64,000 nt of DNA from Anaerolineae bacterium (lineage in GTDB: Bacteria; Chloroflexota; Anaerolineae; Anaerolineales; Anaerolineaceae): assembly GCA_013178095.1 (NCBI GenBank), contig JABLXK010000004.1:124001-188000 (forward strand). The letters run 5' to 3'. The translations under genes were made by a program, and so were the position numbers. The notes under the pieces were generated by a model that made no database searches, was not told where the DNA came from, and worked only from the letters and a program-made list of their open reading frames with translations. This document shows, piece by piece, positions 43,208 through 51,527 of the stretch; the first letter of the stretch is position 1, and every line of letters starts with the position of its first letter.

Positions 43208-43438
43208 CTACCGGTTCAGAAATTTACCAATCAGGTTGAGAACGATCGTCAAAAACACGCTCAGCAAAATCGAGAGCAGGATCGGAAAGGTGCAGGTCAA
43301 TCCGCCAATCTGAAAATTCAGCGTCCCGGGAAACTGTTTGATCGTTCCAATCCTACCCAGCAGCAAGAATAATAACCCCGTAATCGCGAAACCAACCCCC
43401 ACGTAAAGCAACCAGCGCCCAATTTGGGAAAAATCCAT
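43208..43438 (-). CDS. DUF2905 small membrane protein
   Basis: A 76-residue protein with two helices (about 8-28 and 47-70) joined by a GRIGTIKQFPGTLNFQIGGLTCTFPI stretch, split here only by sequence and not by a motif gap. The RIG...PGD/PGT-like turn with FPI is the hallmark of DUF2905. Function is unknown in the family. It stands alone, 205 bp upstream of ppdK in the same orientation; that gap holds the ppdK Shine-Dalgarno and an A+T-rich stretch with no clear promoter. Confidence 0.8.
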   Translation of the reverse strand: MDFSQIGRWLLYVGVGFAITGLLFLLLGRIGTIKQFPGTLNFQIGGLTCTFPILLSILLSVFLTIVLNLIGKFLNR

Positions 43439-43512
43439 GAATGCAATCCTTTATTGCAATGAACTATACGCTATTCTACTGCGACTTTGAATTACCGGGT
43501 TATATAACTCAT

Positions 43513-43543
43513 AAAAAAACGAGAGGGTCTGCTTCCCTCTCGT
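43513..43543 (-). terminator. Intrinsic terminator of the tdk-hpt-cca-hydrolase-DUF362 operon
   Basis: A perfect 9-bp stem ACGAGAGGG/CCCTCTCGT (43519-43527 with 43535-43543) has a 7-nt loop. On the minus strand it is followed by seven T. It lies 39 bp after the DUF362 stop. Confidence 0.93.
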
Positions 43544-43581
43544 CGTGGTTGATGATTGGCTGATTGCAGCAAGGAACAATA

Positions 43582-44694
43582 CTAATTGACCTTGATTAGT
43601 TTATAAGCCTGGCTGCCCAATTTGATCTCTTCGGCGTGTTTCAGGCAATCCTTCCAGTGCACATCCGGATGCACGTGGACGAATTTATCTCCGCCGGGTT
43701 CGTAATCACCTTTATCGTCCAGCTTGCTATTGCTGACGCCTGGTGCGGCATTTACCAGGTCAACGCACGCATGATCCAGCGCCACCGGGTCGAATGACGC
43801 GGCAATGCCGACATCCGGTGCGATAGCCTGATCATTGGAATCCCAGCAATCGCAATCAGGGGAGATATTCATCATAAAATTGATATGGAAATGTTGCTTG
43901 TTTTTCAAAACCGCCAAAGCGTATTCAGCGATCTTTTCATTTAGAATCTCCGCGGATTGGTCATACACCGCACTGGCAGCCCCGTAATGGCAATAGGCAA
44001 CGCATTGCCCGCAGCCGATGCATTTCTTGTAATCAATTTGCGCATTCAGGTTTTCATTGTAGGCAATCGCTTTCATCGGGCACTTGCGAATGCACATCCC
44101 GCAGGACACGCATTTTTCTTCTTTTATTTTAGGCTTGGATGCCGAATGCATTTCCATCTTACCTTTGCGCGACCCGCAGCCCATACCGATATTTTTAAGC
44201 GCACCGCCGAAACCAGTTTGTTCGTGTCCCTTGAAGTGATTCAGGCTGATAAGAACGTCGCAATCGGCAATCACCGATCCGATCTTGGCGGTTTTGGTGT
44301 GCTTGAGATTCACCGGAATTTCTTCGTCATCCGATCCGGTCAAACCGTCAGCGATGATTACATCGCAGCCAACCGCGATACGGTTGAAGCCGTTTTCCAT
44401 GGCCGCTTCTAGATGATCTACCGCGTTGGAACGCCTTCCGTAATAAAGGGTATTGCAGTCCGTCAGGAAAGGCTTTCCACCCAGCGCTTTAACTTTTTTC
44501 ACGATCACAGCGGCATAATTCGGCCGCAGATAGGCCAGATTGCCGGGTTCGCCGAAATGGATTTTCAGAGCTACCAATTTATCCTTCATATCCAGCTCTT
44601 CGATTCCAGCTTGATGGATCAGGTGGTTGAGCTTGTCGTACATGTTCCGGCCCGGCTTGGTGCGCATATCAGTAAAATAAACTTTTGATGACAT
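43582..44694 (-). CDS. DUF362 protein with two 4Fe-4S clusters
   Basis: A 370-residue iron-sulfur protein. The N-terminal DUF362 domain contains KIHFGEPGN, LISLNHFKGHEQTGFGGALKNIGMGCGSRKGK and other conserved loops. A two-cluster ferredoxin insert (about 190-240) has CVSCGMCIRKCP and CIGCGQCVAYCHYG; the second cluster's last cysteine is followed by His in place of the usual Pro. The biochemical role of this family is not established. It is the last gene of an operon, overlapping the preceding hydrolase by one base. Confidence 0.9.
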   Translation of the reverse strand: MSSKVYFTDMRTKPGRNMYDKLNHLIHQAGIEELDMKDKLVALKIHFGEPGNLAYLRPNYAAVIVKKVKALGGKPFLTDCNTLYYGRRSNAVDHLEAAMENGFNRIAVGCDVIIADGLTGSDDEEIPVNLKHTKTAKIGSVIADCDVLISLNHFKGHEQTGFGGALKNIGMGCGSRKGKMEMHSASKPKIKEEKCVSCGMCIRKCPMKAIAYNENLNAQIDYKKCIGCGQCVAYCHYGAASAVYDQSAEILNEKIAEYALAVLKNKQHFHINFMMNISPDCDCWDSNDQAIAPDVGIAASFDPVALDHACVDLVNAAPGVSNSKLDDKGDYEPGGDKFVHVHPDVHWKDCLKHAEEIKLGSQAYKLIKVN

Positions 44695-45461
44695 TATGCT
44701 TTCTCCTTGATCGTAAGGATAAATGATTTAAACGCCTGGATAACTTGCTCCGGCTTTTCCAGCATGGGCATGTGTCCGGCACCCTCAATTTCCACCAGCC
44801 AGGAACTTTTCAGGCCTCTTGCCATCTCCCGGTTAACGGAAGACGGATTGATTTGGTCCTCCATTCCGGAAATCATCATGGTCGGGATTTCCAGACCAAA
44901 AAATACGTCTGCCATATCTTCCCGCGCGGCCAATCCCGCCAACGTTCCGATAATCCCTTGGGCAGATGCGCTTGCTGCTAACGCGCGGCATCTGTCCACC
45001 ACGCTCGGATCTTTTGACAATTTCTCCGCTATCGGAGCCAGAATGGGTTGCACGCCCTCGCGCTTAATTCGCTCAATCGAATCCAGCCGTGCCTGCTTTT
45101 TCTCTGCTGAATCGGCATAGGCATGTGAAGCGACCAGCGCCAGTCCGGATAATCGTTCCGGGTGAATTTTGGCCAACGCCAGGGCAACGTAACCGCCCAT
45201 TGAATGGCCGGCAATAATGGTCTTTTCAATATTCAACTTGTCCAGGATCTGCAGGATATCGCCCGCCAAATCTACCATTAAATACGTTCCCGCGGGCGCC
45301 GGCGATTTTCCCTGTCCGCGCAAATCCGGCATGATGATCCTGGCCTCATTCTTCAGGCCTGCAGCAACCTCCTGCCAAATGCTATGATCCAGGGGATACC
45401 CATGCAGCAAGATCAACGGAATGCCATCGCCAATTGTCTCGAAAAATAGTTGCTCGGTCAT
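44694..45461 (-). CDS. Alpha/beta-fold hydrolase
   Basis: A 255-residue hydrolase with LLHGYPLDHSIW (oxyanion region), the nucleophile elbow GHSMGG (Ser near 96), an acidic residue in MMISGMEDQINP and a catalytic His in GAGHMPMLEKPE near 235. No signal peptide. It resembles small esterases and the 3-oxoadipate enol-lactonase/BioH-like group, but the substrate is open. It overlaps the upstream cca gene by 4 bp and the downstream DUF362 gene by 1 bp, so all three are translated together. Confidence 0.9.
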   Translation of the reverse strand: MTEQLFFETIGDGIPLILLHGYPLDHSIWQEVAAGLKNEARIIMPDLRGQGKSPAPAGTYLMVDLAGDILQILDKLNIEKTIIAGHSMGGYVALALAKIHPERLSGLALVASHAYADSAEKKQARLDSIERIKREGVQPILAPIAEKLSKDPSVVDRCRALAASASAQGIIGTLAGLAAREDMADVFFGLEIPTMMISGMEDQINPSSVNREMARGLKSSWLVEIEGAGHMPMLEKPEQVIQAFKSFILTIKEKA

Positions 45462-46954
45462 CCTTCTTTTCCCGATCGATTCGCCAATTGCGCCCTTGCG
45501 AACCGGATCGCATCATCTTTCGTCCGGACTTGCTCGCACACTTGCGCTTCGCGAATCCGCTCCAGGATATCTCCTACTATTTTACCCGGCTGTAGAGCTA
45601 ATTCAGCCATGATTTCTTCCCCATCTATTAATCGGGTAGGTTCGATGATGGAATCATAATGATTGAACCAACCGTCCAGAATGAATTCACTGGTTTTCAA
45701 CGCTGAATTCCAGCGCTGTTCGCTGAGGGTGTTCTCGTATGCTGCCAGCACATCCGCCAAATGGAAAACAGCCAGCAATACACCAGCTGATTGGCTGCAT
45801 TTAAAAAACCGGTACAACGAAATTCGCGTATTTGCTTCGCTGGATTCATTGATGGCATATTGCACGGAATGATTGCGGATCAAGCGTTCAATGAAAACTG
45901 ATTCTTCGTTTGAAAGCGCCCAATGATCCCGGATTATCTTAAAATGGTCGGCGCTGATCTCAGGATGCGTCATCGTTATGGTTTCGTGATCGACGCCCTT
46001 TTGAACCAGCATGGCTTTGCCAATGTCGTGATATAAAACGGCCAGGTACAGCAACCCGGCATACCCGCGTTGGGCATGGATGGGATGCGCGAGGAAATTG
46101 TTCAAAGCGTCTTTGAATCCCGCCAGCAACTCGCAGCCGGAGCGCAGAAACTGACTGTCTGCTTTCGTCGATTTTTCTTTTAATGCTGAGAGAAAAATTT
46201 CACAGTAATTTAAAACCTGCAAAGTATGGCCGGTCAGGTCATGAACGTGCGGCGGAATCAAGCCCACGCTTCCCAGCAGGTCGAGTGATGGAAAAACTTG
46301 TTCCCAGATTCCGAATTGCTGAAAAAGGATGCACGAGCCTTTCACATTCTTGTTTTCGAAAACGTGAAATAGTTCATCCCGTTTTCTTTCCGCGGAGATT
46401 TCGCGCAGGCGCGGGGCGGCTTCGATGAGCGCCGCCTGCGCGGCTTCATCCAATTTCAAACCCAATGCCTGCATGAATCGCACCGCACGGACCACCCGCA
46501 CCGGGTCGTTTTTGAAGCTTTCAATGCCGCATGGCCGTAAAACACCTTCCTTGAGATCTTGTGCGCCTCCCAGCGGATCGATGAGTTGATCGGGGTGCAT
46601 AACGTCGAGGGCAATCGCGTTGATGGTAAAATCGCGTGCTTTTAAATCCGCTTGCAGGCTGTCGCCGGCCAGCGTGGCGAAATCGATGAGCAAAGGTTTG
46701 TGTCGGGTTTCCAGCAAGACACGCCCGGTTTGCCTTTCTGCGTCAAGCACATAGAAGCTGCCATGCAGGCGATCCGCGATTCTTTTCGCTTCCGAAATGG
46801 CATTCTTCTTCACTACAAAGTCGAAGTCGCTGCATTCCGAATGCAGCAAAAAATCCCGGATAGCTCCCCCTACCAGGTAAACCTCGCCGCAATTTTCAAC
46901 AGATGCAAGGACGGCGCTTTCCAACTCCGCAGGAAGTATTGCTTGCCGGATCAT
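45458..46954 (-). CDS. tRNA nucleotidyltransferase / poly(A) polymerase family protein with HD domain
   Basis: A 498-residue class II nucleotidyltransferase. The head has VYLVGGAIRDFLL and the catalytic DFDFVV; neck residues are in RDFTINAIAL and GGAQDLKEGVLRP; the RNA/nucleotide-recognition helix carries DPVRVVRAVRFMQ. An HD domain follows (LYHDIGK near 310). This type adds CCA, or only parts of it, to tRNA 3' ends. The tRNA-Gly in this window lacks an encoded CCA, so such activity is needed. It lies between hpt (12 bp) and the hydrolase (4-bp overlap). Whether it adds C, A or both cannot be read directly. Confidence 0.9.
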   Translation of the reverse strand: MIRQAILPAELESAVLASVENCGEVYLVGGAIRDFLLHSECSDFDFVVKKNAISEAKRIADRLHGSFYVLDAERQTGRVLLETRHKPLLIDFATLAGDSLQADLKARDFTINAIALDVMHPDQLIDPLGGAQDLKEGVLRPCGIESFKNDPVRVVRAVRFMQALGLKLDEAAQAALIEAAPRLREISAERKRDELFHVFENKNVKGSCILFQQFGIWEQVFPSLDLLGSVGLIPPHVHDLTGHTLQVLNYCEIFLSALKEKSTKADSQFLRSGCELLAGFKDALNNFLAHPIHAQRGYAGLLYLAVLYHDIGKAMLVQKGVDHETITMTHPEISADHFKIIRDHWALSNEESVFIERLIRNHSVQYAINESSEANTRISLYRFFKCSQSAGVLLAVFHLADVLAAYENTLSEQRWNSALKTSEFILDGWFNHYDSIIEPTRLIDGEEIMAELALQPGKIVGDILERIREAQVCEQVRTKDDAIRFARAQLANRSGKEG

Positions 46955-46966
46955 ATCGGAACGGGT

Positions 46967-47521
46967 TCATCCGCTATATTTATCAAGGTCGACCACCCCG
47001 ATAAAAGGCAAGTTTCGGTAATATTCGTCGAGGTCAAGCCCATAACCAAACACGAATTTATTGGGAATTTCAAAACCGGTATACCGAATGGGAACTTCCA
47101 CTTCACGTCGTTCAGCTTTATCCAGCAAGGTGCAGATATTCAGGCTGCGCGGTTTGCGGGTGGAGAGCAGATCCAACACATAAGATAGTGTATTGCCGCT
47201 GTCAATGATATCCTCGACGATCAAGACGTCCTTGTCGTAAATATTGGTGTTCAGGTCCATGGTGATGCGCACCATGCCGGTCGAATTTCGATTGCCGGCG
47301 CCATATGACGAGATTGCCATGAAATCCATGGCGTGCGGTACGTGAATATGCCGGCACAAGTCGGTCAGGAACATGACCGCGCCGCGCAAAATGCATACCA
47401 GCAGCATCTGCTGGCTGCCCTCATAATCCTTGCTGATTTCCTTACCCAATTCCGCAATGCGGGACTGCAGTTCATCTTCCGGGATCAGGATTTCCTTTAA
47501 ATAGTTTTGGTATTTTTCCAT
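46967..47521 (-). CDS. hpt: Hypoxanthine phosphoribosyltransferase
   Basis: A 184-residue type I phosphoribosyltransferase that converts hypoxanthine or guanine plus PRPP to IMP or GMP. The PRPP-binding motif VLIVEDIIDSGNTLSYV, the loop ILRGAVMFLTDL and the base-specificity end KFVFGYGLDLDEYYRNLPFIGV are present. Length is normal. It starts 3 bp after the tdk stop; both are nucleotide-salvage enzymes in one operon. Confidence 0.95.
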   Translation of the reverse strand: MEKYQNYLKEILIPEDELQSRIAELGKEISKDYEGSQQMLLVCILRGAVMFLTDLCRHIHVPHAMDFMAISSYGAGNRNSTGMVRITMDLNTNIYDKDVLIVEDIIDSGNTLSYVLDLLSTRKPRSLNICTLLDKAERREVEVPIRYTGFEIPNKFVFGYGLDLDEYYRNLPFIGVVDLDKYSG

Positions 47522-47524
47522 AGG

Positions 47525-48097
47525 TCAATCCCTTGGTACTTCGTGATGAGCGCGGCAGCGCGCTTCGTACATTTCCGAAGCGCCGACAATGACGATAGGA
47601 TCGTTATAGTGTGCCGGTTTGCCATCCACCAACCGCTGTGTGCGATTGGCGGGTTCACCGCATTTCATGCAGATCGCTTGCAGTTTATCGACTTTGTCCG
47701 CCCGGGCCATCAATTCGGGCATGCACCCAAAAGGCTCTCCGCGGAAGTCCATATCCAGGCCCGTTACGATCACACGCAAGCCCTTCGCGGCCAGGCTTTC
47801 GATCACTCTCACAATTCCTTCATCGAAAAACTGGGCTTCATCGATCCCCACCACGGTGGTATCGTCTTCTATGTTCGCCGCGATCTCGGAGGAATCTTTG
47901 ATCGGGTCGGCGTCGAAATCCAGACCGGCGTGGGATGTGACCCTGGTTGCGTTATAGCGATTATCGATCACCGGTTTGAATACCTGCACCTTTTGTTTCG
48001 CGATCACCGCTCTCCTCAACCTGCGGATCATTTCTTCGGTCTTTCCGCTGAACATCGATCCGCAAACCACTTCCACTGAACCGGCTTTTATTTCCAT
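47525..48097 (-). CDS. tdk: Thymidine kinase
   Basis: A 190-residue type II thymidine kinase. Walker A is [17 protein letters not shown], followed by the VGIDEAQFF Walker B region, the lasso [12 protein letters not shown], and zinc cysteines in CMKCG and in RCRAHH near the end. The start ATG 48097 has an AGGAG site; a TTG one codon earlier is possible. It is first in the tdk-hpt-cca-hydrolase-DUF362 operon. A TAAAAT box preceded by TTTAAT at 17 bp lies about 40 bp upstream as a possible promoter. Confidence 0.95.
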   Translation of the reverse strand: MEIKAGSVEVVCGSMFSGKTEEMIRRLRRAVIAKQKVQVFKPVIDNRYNATRVTSHAGLDFDADPIKDSSEIAANIEDDTTVVGIDEAQFFDEGIVRVIESLAAKGLRVIVTGLDMDFRGEPFGCMPELMARADKVDKLQAICMKCGEPANRTQRLVDGKPAHYNDPIVIVGASEMYEARCRAHHEVPRD

Positions 48098-48155
48098 CAA
48101 TTCGCTCCTGATTTTTGATATTTAGATTTTACACTAACTCGCCTTTGCATTAAAT

Positions 48156-48183
48156 AAAAAGAAGGTTTTGACACCTTCTTTTT
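48156..48183 (-). terminator. Terminator after the ribosomal-protein operon
   Basis: An 11-bp stem AAAAAGAAGGT/ACCTTCTTTTT (48156-48166 with 48173-48183) with a 6-nt loop, 8 bp after the rpmE stop. The A/T arms allow function in both directions. Confidence 0.85.
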
Positions 48184-48191
48184 GATTAGCT

Positions 48192-48668
48192 TTACACGGA
48201 GATTTCTTCCGCGGCTGGCGGTAACTCATAGCCATACGCGCGTAATTTCTTCTTGATATCGATCAGGGTTTTGCGTCCTACTCCTGCGAGTTCCAGCAGA
48301 GCAGCTTCACCGGATTCGAGCTTGGCCAGAATGTGGCCGACATTGGTGATGCCGGCTTCAGCCAGCGATTCTGTTGCGCGTTTTCCAAGGTCAAGATCGG
48401 CAACCGGACGATCGGGGGAAACTTTTTCATCCTGTTTGCGCTTGGTATCGGCAATAAATTCCTGGCGTGCCTGCAGCTTTTTATAGAAGCGGTCCACCTG
48501 CCCTTCGATATCGATCAGGCGCGCCTGCTCGCCGGTGAAGAACGGATGGCACTTTGAGCAGACTTCGGTTCGGATTTCTTTCTTGGTTGAGCCGGTTTTC
48601 CAGGTGTTGCCGCACGAGCAAGTCACCGTGGCATCCGGATAAAATTCAGGGTGAATTCCTTTTTTCAT
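48192..48668 (-). CDS. rpmE: Ribosomal protein L31 fused to an RNA-polymerase alpha-CTD-like domain
   Basis: A 158-residue protein, about twice the usual L31 length. Residues 1-72 are a zinc-binding (C+) L31: [11 protein letters not shown], Cys17/Cys19, [10 protein letters not shown] (Cys37/Cys40) and RFYKK. After a charged linker, residues 92-150 read [20 protein letters not shown]...[19 protein letters not shown], which matches the helix-hairpin-helix fold of the RNA polymerase alpha C-terminal domain in pattern and spacing. The ATG 48668 has GAGGTAGATG upstream. It is the last gene of rplU-rpmA-rpmE. The fusion is in a single open frame. What the extra domain does, such as binding nucleic acid, is not known. 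Confidence 0.9.
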   Translation of the reverse strand: MKKGIHPEFYPDATVTCSCGNTWKTGSTKKEIRTEVCSKCHPFFTGEQARLIDIEGQVDRFYKKLQARQEFIADTKRKQDEKVSPDRPVADLDLGKRATESLAEAGITNVGHILAKLESGEAALLELAGVGRKTLIDIKKKLRAYGYELPPAAEEISV

Positions 48669-48693
48669 TTCATCTACCTCATTGAGCCTTTTC

Positions 48694-48957
48694 TCAGGCT
48701 TCCTTCGCGGGTTCAATGCTGACTTTTTTCTGACCGTTCGGCAGCCGCGTGAAAGCTACTGTACCGTCAGTCATTGCAAACAACGTGTAGTCCTTTCCGA
48801 CGCCCACGTTGTTGCCGGGTTTAATTCGGGTGCCGCGCTGGCGGACGAGGATGTTCCCGCACAGTACAATTTCACCGTCATATTTCTTTACGCCCAGGCG
48901 TTTCGATTTGCTATCGCGGCCGTTCCTGGTTGAGCCGCCACCTTTTTTATGAGCCAT
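48694..48957 (-). CDS. rpmA: 50S ribosomal protein L27
   Basis: An 87-residue protein starting [16 protein letters not shown] with the conserved [10 protein letters not shown] and [10 protein letters not shown] motifs. The mature-type N-terminus begins directly, with no cleavable Firmicutes-type extension, and would reach the peptidyl-transferase centre. It lies between rplU and rpmE, the usual L21-L27 order. Confidence 0.97.
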   Translation of the reverse strand: MAHKKGGGSTRNGRDSKSKRLGVKKYDGEIVLCGNILVRQRGTRIKPGNNVGVGKDYTLFAMTDGTVAFTRLPNGQKKVSIEPAKEA

Positions 48958-49029
48958 GATCCATTCCTTTTCTTAAGCAACTATCCAAATTGGTTGGATA
49001 TGATCGTTTTTATTATCTCAGCAGCTGCG

Positions 49030-49488
49030 TTATTTCTTCGCCGCCGATTTCTTGACTGCCGCCGGCTTTTTGGTGGCCGCAGGTTTCTTCGCGTTTGCGG
49101 CTGCTTTTTTGGCAGGTTCGGTTTTTTTCTCGACCGGTTTGACTGCTTCGGCTGCCGGTTTGGCTACTTTGCCGGGGAAATTGATCGTGTCAACCATCAC
49201 ACGCGTATATTTCTGGCGATGGCCGGTTTTTCTGCGATAACGCTCTTTTGCGCGGTATTTGAAAATGGTGAGCTTAGGGCCTTTGAAGTGCTCCACCACT
49301 GTGCCGTCCACGGATATTCCGTTCAAGTACGGTGTTCCAACCTGTACGTTACCGTCATCGACCAGCAGCAAGACTTTATCAAAAGCCTTTTTCTTGCCGA
49401 CTTCATCGGGCAGCAAATCGATCTCAATGGCGCTGCCTTCGACGGCTTTATATTGCTTACCGCCGCTTTCAATAACTGCATACAACAT
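49030..49488 (-). CDS. rplU: 50S ribosomal protein L21 with Lys/Ala-rich tail
   Basis: A 152-residue protein. Residues 1-103 are canonical L21 (MLYAVIESGGKQYKA, YRAKERYRRKTGHRQKYTRV). The last 45 residues are a low-complexity Lys/Ala/Pro tail resembling histone-H1-like tails, longer than in E. coli L21. ATG 49488 is used because it has GGAGAG 5 nt upstream and gives the family N-terminus. It is first in the operon behind a perfect promoter and a leader with a CCCC/GGGG hairpin (about 49572-49593). Confidence 0.96.
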   Translation of the reverse strand: MLYAVIESGGKQYKAVEGSAIEIDLLPDEVGKKKAFDKVLLLVDDGNVQVGTPYLNGISVDGTVVEHFKGPKLTIFKYRAKERYRRKTGHRQKYTRVMVDTINFPGKVAKPAAEAVKPVEKKTEPAKKAAANAKKPAATKKPAAVKKSAAKK

Positions 49489-49603
49489 AGATCTCTCCAA
49501 TCTTCACTTCACCATCATCCACGCGATTGGTTCGCCCGTTGACGGGGAAGTTGGAATACATAATTTTACCCCAGCAACCTACCGCCGGGGCAAGCGAGTA
49601 CGA

Positions 49604-49632
49604 ATTATAAAATACGTTTTGAGCGATGTCAA
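49604..49632 (-). promoter_or_regulatory. Perfect consensus promoter of rplU-rpmA-rpmE
   Basis: On the minus strand TTGACA (49632-49627), a 17-bp spacer and TATAAT (49609-49604). The -35 overlaps the stop codon of selB. The leader to rplU is about 110 nt and contains a 7-bp CCCCGGC/GCTGGGG hairpin and a small CCCGT/ACGGG hairpin, possible autoregulatory structure. Confidence 0.92.
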
Positions 49633-51515
49633 CTTCGATTTAAGATGCGATAATCATCCTGGCGCCGCGTTACGCCAATCTCGTCCAAATGTTCCAGCAT
49701 AGCCAGGGCATATTTTCTGCTGGTCTGGAACATATCCCGTACTTGTGCCAGTGTGATGGTTGATTCTTTCTCTAAAAATTCCTTTATCTGATCGGTCATT
49801 TTTTGATAAACATCCGGCTGCAAGGCAATATCGTCAGTCAGTTTAACCAGCATGCCTTTCTCGATCATCGCGTCCAGCAGGTCCGTTTCATATCGCGTTG
49901 CCAGCTCCCGGGAGGATGGCGGTGCGTATGGATCAACCGCATATTCCTGTAGAATAGCGCTCGCCGCCTTTTCCTGATCAGCGGAGAAAATCACCTGCCG
50001 TCCAAAAACGCCAACCCTGCCTTCTTTTTCAAAAACAATCTCGTTGATGGCCATCTGGTGCAGTAATAAATTGCTGTGTTTCTGGCTCATCTTGAGAAAA
50101 TTGACTAATTCCCGCTTTTCAATACCGCTCCGCAGCGGGTGTTGGTGATAATATTGCTCCAGTTTTTCCCGCACTTTCTCAACTATTACCTGCCATTTTT
50201 TCCGCGTCACCAGCAAAATCTGGCGTTCTTTATCTGATTTTATTTGCAGGATATCTTCTCCCGTCATCTGTTCGATAATTTGACGGGCGGCAATTTCCTC
50301 AACGCCGCTCGCTTGAACAAAATCATCCATCCAGATGGGAGATTGGGTTTCCAGATTGGCTAAAAGAATCTGCCCTTCAGAGCCGCTGTCCATGACAGTT
50401 AATTTTTTTATAGTCGCTTCAGCAAAGCGTTTATAGCGCCGGCTGGGATTCACGTTCAGCACACTACCGCCGGCAATAGTCTCTCCCGGTGACGGCCTGC
50501 GCAAAATTAATCGGTCTCCTTTTTCTGCGGGGATGGCATGCTCGAATTCCAGCTGAGCCCATCCCTCCGCTCCTGCCGGAATCTCTTTTTCTCCCAAAAC
50601 CCGGATACGCGCGAGAGTTTGCGCGGTGCCGATAAAGCATTTCAACCAATCATTGTGCCGGATCGGGCTGGAAACGGAACTCAGGGTTTTAATTTTTACA
50701 TCCAACCGGCGTGTTTCATGAAAAAATCCCGGGCTGGCGATCACCATACCACGCTGTAAATCATTCTGCTCTACCCCAGCCAAATTGACCGCGGTGCGGT
50801 TCCCCGGGCCGGCAATTTCGACTGATTTTTTGTGATTCTGCAGCCCGCGGATTCTGGCTTGCCTGCCGCCCGGGAGAATTTCAACCTGCTGCCCGGTAGC
50901 GAATTCGCCATCGATCAAAGTACCGGTTACCACGGTGCCGAATCCTTTGATGGAAAAAACCCGATCGACCGGCAGTCTCGCTTTGCCCTTGTTCGCTTTG
51001 GGTGGGCAATGAGCCAGCAAATCGTCGATTGCGCTGCCTAATTCTGCCAGGCCCTGCCCGGTCATCGCCGAAACCCTAAAGATAGCAGCCTCCGCCAGGC
51101 TGGTGCTGTTCACCAGTCCGCGGATATCATTTTCCACCAAATCCAGCCATTCGGAATCCTCTACCAGATCTGTTTTGGTGAGTACAATCAATCCGTTGCG
51201 GATTTGCAGAAGGTCGAGAATTTCCAAATGTTCGCGGGTTTGCGGCATTACGCCTTCATCTGCTGCGATAATCAACAAGACCGCGTCAATCCCCCCCACC
51301 CCTGCCAGCATGTTTTCAATGAAATCACGATGTCCGGGAACGTCCACAATGCCAACCTCGTTGCCGGAGGGAAGTTTATACCAGGCAAAACCGAGATCGA
51401 TCGTCATCTGTCGATCTTTCTCTTCTTTCAGGCGGTCAGGATCGATGCCTGTCAGGGCTTTTACCAGGGTGGATTTCCCATGATCCACATGACCAGCCGT
51501 TCCCAGAACGTACAT
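49629..51515 (-). CDS. selB: Selenocysteine-specific elongation factor SelB
   Basis: A 628-residue EF-Tu-like GTPase that carries Sec-tRNA to UGA codons marked by a SECIS hairpin. The G1 motif GTAGHVDHGKST, G3 DVPGHRDF and G4 TKTD are present. The short effector region MTIDLGFAWY is that of SelB and not EF-Tu. After the EF-Tu-like domains come the C-terminal winged-helix repeats (about 365-628) that bind SECIS. No selA, selD, tRNA-Sec or selenoprotein was recognised in the window. It starts 12 bp after the coiled-coil gene. Confidence 0.94.
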   Translation of the reverse strand: MYVLGTAGHVDHGKSTLVKALTGIDPDRLKEEKDRQMTIDLGFAWYKLPSGNEVGIVDVPGHRDFIENMLAGVGGIDAVLLIIAADEGVMPQTREHLEILDLLQIRNGLIVLTKTDLVEDSEWLDLVENDIRGLVNSTSLAEAAIFRVSAMTGQGLAELGSAIDDLLAHCPPKANKGKARLPVDRVFSIKGFGTVVTGTLIDGEFATGQQVEILPGGRQARIRGLQNHKKSVEIAGPGNRTAVNLAGVEQNDLQRGMVIASPGFFHETRRLDVKIKTLSSVSSPIRHNDWLKCFIGTAQTLARIRVLGEKEIPAGAEGWAQLEFEHAIPAEKGDRLILRRPSPGETIAGGSVLNVNPSRRYKRFAEATIKKLTVMDSGSEGQILLANLETQSPIWMDDFVQASGVEEIAARQIIEQMTGEDILQIKSDKERQILLVTRKKWQVIVEKVREKLEQYYHQHPLRSGIEKRELVNFLKMSQKHSNLLLHQMAINEIVFEKEGRVGVFGRQVIFSADQEKAASAILQEYAVDPYAPPSSRELATRYETDLLDAMIEKGMLVKLTDDIALQPDVYQKMTDQIKEFLEKESTITLAQVRDMFQTSRKYALAMLEHLDEIGVTRRQDDYRILNRS

Positions 51516-51527
51516 ACGAGTCTTATC

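Noticed and set aside
49050-49170. Lys/Ala-rich repetitive DNA at the end of rplU
   Set aside because: It is an in-frame low-complexity tail of L21 with no frameshift, so not a separate gene or repeat element.
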